This document shows, one piece after another, positions 6,280 through 9,812 of a stretch of 9,812 bases of DNA; the first letter of the stretch is position 1; each line of letters opens with the position of its first letter. The notes below the pieces were generated by a model. That model was not told the DNA's origin. It worked only from the letters and a program-made list of their open reading frames with translations, and did not search any database. This DNA comes from JANXXV01 sp040002435. GTDB taxonomy: Bacteria; Acidobacteriota; Terriglobia; Bryobacterales; Bryobacteraceae. Position numbers and translations under genes: made by a program. The DNA is taken from the NCBI GenBank assembly GCA_040002435.1, contig JBDUEM010000279.1, forward strand, positions 1-9,812, given 5' to 3'.

Positions 6280-6856
6280 GGCGCGGGGGGTGCGTGCCGG
6301 CGATTTCAGAGTACAGCCAGGCTTGGGCGCGTTTCCATTCACGCATGACGGTGGCGGTGGAGATCTTCAGAACCTCGGCCGTCTCCTCCACGCTCAATCC
6401 GCCGAAGAACCGCAGTTCCACTATGCGGCTGCGCCGGTTATCCAGTTTGGCGAGCGCGGTCAGCGCCTCATCCACGGCCACGATTTCCCTTGCGGAACCG
6501 CGTGGGACCATCGAAGCTTCGTCCAAAAGCACGATTTCCATCCCGCCACCTCTGCGCTCCGCGTGCCGGGCGCGCGCCAGGTCCACCAGAATCCGGCGCA
6601 TCAGCTGAACCGATATCGCGAAAAAATGCGCCCGGTTCTGCCAGCGGACACGGTGCTGATCGACCAGCTTCAGATACGCCTCGTGAATCAGTTCGGTGGT
6701 TTCGAGCATTGGGCCGGCAGGCTCCCGATTCATGTGGCGCCGAGCCAGACGGCGGAGTTCCTCATACACAACCGGGATCAGGTTTTCGAGAGCATCCGCC
6801 TGTCCGTTGCTCCAGGCGATGAGAAGCTCGGTGATTTCCTCGGCGGCAGGTTCCAT
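6269..6856 (-). CDS. ECF sigma factor, acidobacterial Sig-70_X6-like
   Basis: A 195-residue RNA polymerase sigma factor of the extracytoplasmic-function class. Region 2 lies at about residues 9-105: LENLIPVVYEELRRLARR, then ETTELIHEAYLKLV, then HFFAISVQLMRRILVDLARAR, the core-binding and -10-recognition helices. Region 4 lies at about 128-182: ALAKLDNRRSRIVELRFFGG followed by the helix-turn-helix SVEETAEVLKISTATVMREW. These motifs match the subgroup often paired with Ser/Thr kinases in Acidobacteriota and Planctomycetota. The frame is open upstream to 7237, but homology-like sequence starts at MEPAAEEITELL, so ATG 6856 is preferred despite a weak Shine-Dalgarno site. No anti-sigma factor gene is adjacent. 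The next gene, overlapping by 11 nt, is a membrane-anchored kinase, so control by that kinase, possibly phosphorylation, is a plausible inference. The target promoters are unknown. Confidence 0.92.
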   Translation of the reverse strand: MEPAAEEITELLIAWSNGQADALENLIPVVYEELRRLARRHMNREPAGPMLETTELIHEAYLKLVDQHRVRWQNRAHFFAISVQLMRRILVDLARARHAERRGGGMEIVLLDEASMVPRGSAREIVAVDEALTALAKLDNRRSRIVELRFFGGLSVEETAEVLKISTATVMREWKRAQAWLYSEIAGTHPPRHDS

Positions 6857-6997
6857 TGTCGCGCGGATGTTCGCAACCAAATTCAACACCCGTGCAAGTT
6901 TTGGCGCCCGGATTCCGCGTAAGCGGACGAAGGAACGTGGAGCGCCTTGCGGCCGTGTTCCGAAAACTGCCGCGCGGGTGGCTTCCTTTCGCAAATA

Positions 6998-7003
6998 ATT
7001 ATA
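6998..7003 (-). promoter_or_regulatory. Candidate -10 box for the sigma-kinase operon
   Basis: A perfect TATAAT on the minus strand, about 142 nt upstream of the ECF sigma factor ATG. No good -35 hexamer is found at 16-18 bp spacing, so this is a housekeeping-promoter candidate at best. Confidence 0.3.
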
Positions 7004-7052
7004 CCGTGGCAGCGGCGCGATGCCGTTCCGTCGTATGGGAACACATACGCGC

Positions 7053-7059
7053 AAAGGAG
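7053..7059 (+). promoter_or_regulatory. Shine-Dalgarno site that decides the start
   Basis: AAAGGAG lies 8 nt before the ATG at 7068. The in-frame upstream ATG at 7020 has no such site, so 7068 is preferred for the sigma-54 activator. Confidence 0.7.
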
Positions 7060-7067
7060 ATTCTGAA

Positions 7068-9395
7068 ATGCTGGCACTAGTGGAGACGGACGAACTACAC
7101 CGCGTACGGGAAGAACTGGCCGGGACGCGCGAGCTGCAGAAGGGATTACTCGAAGCCAGCCGCGACTGTGTGAAGATACTGGATCTCTCGGGGCGGCTGT
7201 TGTTCGTGAACGAGGGCGGTCTCGAAGCGCTCGCCATCCGGGATATTGGTTCATTTCTGAATCGTTCGTGGATCGAGTTCTGGGGTGGTGAGGATCAGGA
7301 CGCTGCCCGGGCCGCCGTGAAGGCGGCTCAAGAAGGCCGAACCAGCCGCTTCAGCGGCTATTTCCCGACCATCGATTCGGGTGAGCCCCGGTGGTGGGAT
7401 GTCGTGGTCAGCCCCATACGAGACCGCGATGGACAACCCTGCCGTATCCTCGCCGTTTCGCGCGACGCCACCGCCCGGAAGCGGGTGGAAATAGCGCTGG
7501 AAGAAGCCTGCGCATTCAACCGGCAGATCATTCGCGATGTGCCAAGCGGAATCATGGTTTGCGACACCGAACTTCGCTACCGGCTGTTCAATCCGTTCAT
7601 GGAAAAGCTTTCGGGTCGCGAGGCGGACCAGGTGCTCGGAAAGCCGGCGGCCGAGGTATTTCCGGAACTGTGTGCGTCCGGGGTGGAGAGCGCGTTTCGT
7701 AAGGCTTTGAACGGTGAAGTAGTGCGCGACGACGGCGGCCACATTTCCCGCCATTCCGCCCAGGGCGGGGCCGTGTGGGAATCCTGCACCTACGCGCCAC
7801 AGCGAGATGCGAATGGCAAGATCATCGGAGCGATTGCGCTGGTCAGCGATGTGACGGAGCGTCACCGCGCCAATGAGATCTTTCAGGCTTTGGTGATGGG
7901 CACGGCCTCGGCTACCGGAGCCGACTTCTTTCCGTCCCTGGTGGAGCATCTTGCCCGCGTGCTGGCCGCACGTTACACTTTCATCGCCGAATGCGAAAAC
8001 CAGAAGGACGCCCGCGTCCTGGCATTCTGGAAGGATTGCGGATTGGCGCCGACTTTCGAGTTCGACGTCACCGGCACTCCCTGCGAGCGCGTCGTCCGGG
8101 GCGAGACCTGTTATTACCCTCGCGGTCTGCAGTCATATTTCCCGGGTAATCCCGCGATCGCCGCCATGGGCACGGAGAGCTATCTCGGGTTTCCGATCAC
8201 CGACTCCGCCGGTAAGGTGATGGGACACATGGCGATCATGCATGACAAACCCATGGCCGAAAACCCTCGCGCTTTCGACCTGATCCGGATCTTCGCGGCA
8301 AGGGCAGCCGCGGAATTGAAACGCAGGCGTGCGGAAGCCGGACTGGAGGCCGCCCTCGAACAGGTGAAGGCGCTGCAGCAGAAGCTGGAGGCCGAAAACG
8401 TCTACTTGCAGGAGGAGATCCAGGCCGAGCACAATTTCGAGGAGATCGTCGGTCGAAGTCCTGCGCTGCTGCAAGTATTGAAAAATGTGGAAGCGGTGGC
8501 GCCTACCGACACCACCGTTCTCATTGTCGGCGAGAGCGGCTGCGGTAAAGAGCTGATCGCCCGGGCAATTCATAGCCGCAGCCGGCGTAATCAACGGCCG
8601 CTGGTGAAGTTGAACTGCGGCGCGATCCCCAACGGCCTGGTCGAAAGCGAGCTGTTCGGCCACAAGAAGGGAGCTTTCACGGGCGCACTCGAGAATCGCA
8701 TCGGGAAATTTGAGCTGGCTGATGGAGGCACCCTGTTTCTCGACGAGGTGAGCGAACTTCCTTTGGACGTCCAGGTGAAACTGCTTCGCGTTCTCCAGGA
8801 GCGGGAGTTCGAGCCGGTGGGCAGCAACCGAACGTGCCGCGTGAATGTGCGTATCGTCGCCGCCAGCAACCGCGATCTCGAAAAGGCCGTGCGCGAGGGC
8901 TGCTTCCGCACCGATCTTTACTACCGGCTCAATGTGCTCTCCATTGCACTTCCGCCGCTGCGCCAGCGCCGGTCGGATATTGCGCTGCTGGCGTCGTTTT
9001 TCCTCGACCGTTTCGGCCGGCAGCTTGGGAAACAGTTCTCCGGTTTCACCTCTGACACGTTGGCGAGCCTCTCCGCCTATGATTGGCCGGGCAATATCCG
9101 CGAACTCCAAAACGTCATTGAACGCGCCGTTGTGCTGGAGCCTGGACCCGTGCTGAGACTCGGCGCAGATCTTCTGCCGCTGAATCGCGTGGGACAGCCG
9201 AAGGAAGAGCCGGCTCTGGGTGCGGACGGTCGGAGTTCCTCGCTTGAGGATATGGAACGGGCTCATATTATCGGCATACTATGCGAGTCCGGCTGGGTGA
9301 TTGAAGGCTCGAAAGGAGCGGCCAGACGGCTTGCAATCCATCCGAACACGCTGCGCAGCCGCATGAAGAAGCTCGGCATTGTTCGCTCTCGCTGA
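7068..9395 (+). CDS. Sigma-54-dependent activator, PAS-PAS-GAF-AAA+-Fis
   Basis: A 775-residue bacterial enhancer-binding protein. Residues 25-140 form a PAS domain (SRDCVKILDLSGRLLFVNEG), 147-268 a second PAS (VPSGIMVCDTELRYRLFNP) and about 275-415 a GAF-like domain. A coiled coil at 412-456 leads into the AAA+ domain: Walker A GESGCGKE at 488-495, the sigma-54-contacting GAFTGA loop at 535-540, Walker B GGTLFLDE at 553-560, arginine finger region FRTDLYYR at 613-620 and WPGNIREL at 673-680. A Fis-type helix-turn-helix occupies about 730-772 (GAARRLAIHPNTLRSRMKK). All signatures needed for ATP hydrolysis and sigma-54 remodelling are intact. There is no receiver domain or membrane segment, so it should sense a cytosolic small-molecule, redox or other cue rather than respond to a dedicated histidine kinase. 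FhlA/NorR-like activators are the nearest functional analogues. The divergent ECF-kinase operon is a possible target or partner. The ligand and target promoters are unknown. Confidence 0.93.
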   Translation: MLALVETDELHRVREELAGTRELQKGLLEASRDCVKILDLSGRLLFVNEGGLEALAIRDIGSFLNRSWIEFWGGEDQDAARAAVKAAQEGRTSRFSGYFPTIDSGEPRWWDVVVSPIRDRDGQPCRILAVSRDATARKRVEIALEEACAFNRQIIRDVPSGIMVCDTELRYRLFNPFMEKLSGREADQVLGKPAAEVFPELCASGVESAFRKALNGEVVRDDGGHISRHSAQGGAVWESCTYAPQRDANGKIIGAIALVSDVTERHRANEIFQALVMGTASATGADFFPSLVEHLARVLAARYTFIAECENQKDARVLAFWKDCGLAPTFEFDVTGTPCERVVRGETCYYPRGLQSYFPGNPAIAAMGTESYLGFPITDSAGKVMGHMAIMHDKPMAENPRAFDLIRIFAARAAAELKRRRAEAGLEAALEQVKALQQKLEAENVYLQEEIQAEHNFEEIVGRSPALLQVLKNVEAVAPTDTTVLIVGESGCGKELIARAIHSRSRRNQRPLVKLNCGAIPNGLVESELFGHKKGAFTGALENRIGKFELADGGTLFLDEVSELPLDVQVKLLRVLQEREFEPVGSNRTCRVNVRIVAASNRDLEKAVREGCFRTDLYYRLNVLSIALPPLRQRRSDIALLASFFLDRFGRQLGKQFSGFTSDTLASLSAYDWPGNIRELQNVIERAVVLEPGPVLRLGADLLPLNRVGQPKEEPALGADGRSSSLEDMERAHIIGILCESGWVIEGSKGAARRLAIHPNTLRSRMKKLGIVRSR

Positions 9396-9571
9396 TCTGA
9401 GTGTAGATCGACGCGCAGTGTCCGCAACCGCTATGCGATGCCGGAGCGGGATCATTCTGTTGCCGCCGCAGATTCACCGCATTTTGGGCATTCCCGAATA
9501 TGGCTATGGACAGTACAGAGCCAGCCCGCAGCAGGACTGGCCCCGTCCTTTGGAGAATCTACGCAGGCACC
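9396..9571. other. Convergent intergenic region with weak hairpins
   Basis: A 176-bp gap between the sigma-54 activator and the convergent receptor gene. A small hairpin at 9394-9409 (GATCT/AGATC, 6-nt loop) overlaps the activator's stop codon. Another at 9520-9541 (GCCAG/CTGGC) lies downstream of the receptor's stop. Both have 5-bp stems and no T-tract, so terminator function is uncertain. No gene is seen. Confidence 0.35.
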
Positions 9572-9812
9572 TCAGAATGAAATGCGAAGCCCTCCCTGTA
9601 TCTGCCGCATGGGAGTGGCAAGAGACGTAATGACGCCCGTTGAGCCCGGTCCATCGTCGATCACATTGTCCGGCTGGGAGAAGTTGGGATGATTAAACGC
9701 ATTAAAGAACTCCGCCCGGAATTCTACCTTCACCCTCTCACGGACCGGGAACGTCTTCCGCAGGGCGAGATTACTGACTTGGCTGCCCGGTCCATCCAGG
9801 ATATTGCGTCCG
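9572..9812 (-). CDS. TonB-dependent receptor, C-terminal end (partial)
   Basis: The last 79 codons of a gene that continues past the right edge. The translation reads GRNILDGPGSQVSNLALRK, then FPVRERVKVEFRAEFFNAFN, then HPNFSQPDN, and ends QGGLRISF before TGA. This is the characteristic C-terminus of the large Oar-like, carboxypeptidase-regulatory-domain TonB-dependent receptors that are highly expanded in Acidobacteriota. The segments alternate as outer-membrane beta-strands, and the terminal Phe is the usual beta-barrel insertion signal. These proteins are usually around 1000 residues or longer, so most of the gene is outside the window. The likely role is transport or binding of large substrates across the outer membrane. 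The substrate cannot be inferred. The gene converges on the sigma-54 activator, so the two are not in one operon. Confidence 0.85.
   Translation of the reverse strand, partial: GRNILDGPGSQVSNLALRKTFPVRERVKVEFRAEFFNAFNHPNFSQPDNVIDDGPGSTGVITSLATPMRQIQGGLRISF

Larger units (their letters stand above)
6857..7067. promoter_or_regulatory. Shared divergent control region
   Basis: A 211-bp spacer between the ECF sigma factor gene (minus) and the sigma-54 activator gene (plus). It contains an A+T-rich patch at about 6992-7003 in otherwise GC-rich sequence, where opposing promoters could overlap. A -24/-12-like element at 6979-6992 has 9 instead of 10 bases between the GG and GC and is not accepted. 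Confidence 0.4.

Noticed and set aside
6280..6342. Upstream start for the kinase
   Set aside because: The 21 extra residues are out-of-frame sigma factor sequence. The conserved kinase N-terminus starts at 6279.
6979..6992. -24/-12 sigma-54 promoter-like element (TGGC...CGC) upstream of the activator
   Set aside because: Only 9 bases separate the GG and GC elements. Sigma-54 promoters need 10, and the flanking bases fit poorly.
6857..7237. Long N-terminal extension of the ECF sigma factor frame
   Set aside because: It is Ser/Arg-rich, overlaps the divergent activator gene, and is not part of the sigma family, which starts near 6856.
8133..9266. 377-residue minus-strand open frame
   Set aside because: It is antisense to the highly conserved AAA+ domain of the sigma-54 activator, and such shadows are common in GC-rich genes.

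Overview
The window looks like a chromosomal segment from an Acidobacteriota bacterium, most likely of the Solibacter/Bryobacter (Bryobacterales) type. This is an inference from gene content. It carries an ECF sigma factor overlapping a Ser/Thr kinase with a C-terminal PD40 beta-propeller, secreted proteins with PEP-CTERM sorting tails, a short stand-alone STAS-like protein, and the C-terminus of a TonB-dependent receptor of the Oar-like type common in that phylum. G+C content is high throughout except at the extreme left edge.

Layout. 1-603 has no supportable gene. Within it, 236-513 holds five consecutive inverted repeats and is the best candidate for an unannotated structured RNA. 604-1911 (minus) is a two-gene unit: a DVUA0089-like PEP-CTERM protein, then a secreted protein without a sorting tail whose ATG directly follows the first gene's stop codon. 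1912-2229 is a non-coding divergent spacer. 2230-3372 (plus) has a STAS-like protein, a doubtful 57-residue ORF and a choice-of-anchor-E-like PEP-CTERM protein. 3475-6856 (minus) is the ECF sigma factor gene followed, with an 11-nt overlap, by the membrane-anchored receptor kinase. 7068-9395 (plus) is a sigma-54-dependent activator with two PAS domains and a GAF domain, divergent from the sigma factor across a 211-bp spacer. 9572-9812 (minus) is the 3' end of the TonB-dependent receptor gene.

How the parts may work together. Three signalling outputs are packed side by side: an ECF sigma factor, a kinase coupled to it, and a sigma-54 activator sharing their upstream region. They lie next to surface-destined PEP-CTERM proteins and an outer-membrane receptor. 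The families and the overlaps are visible in the sequence. That the regulators control the neighbouring surface proteins is only a hypothesis, because no convincing -24/-12 or ECF-type promoter was found upstream of the PEP-CTERM genes. No exosortase, mobile element, CRISPR array, tRNA or rRNA gene was seen.
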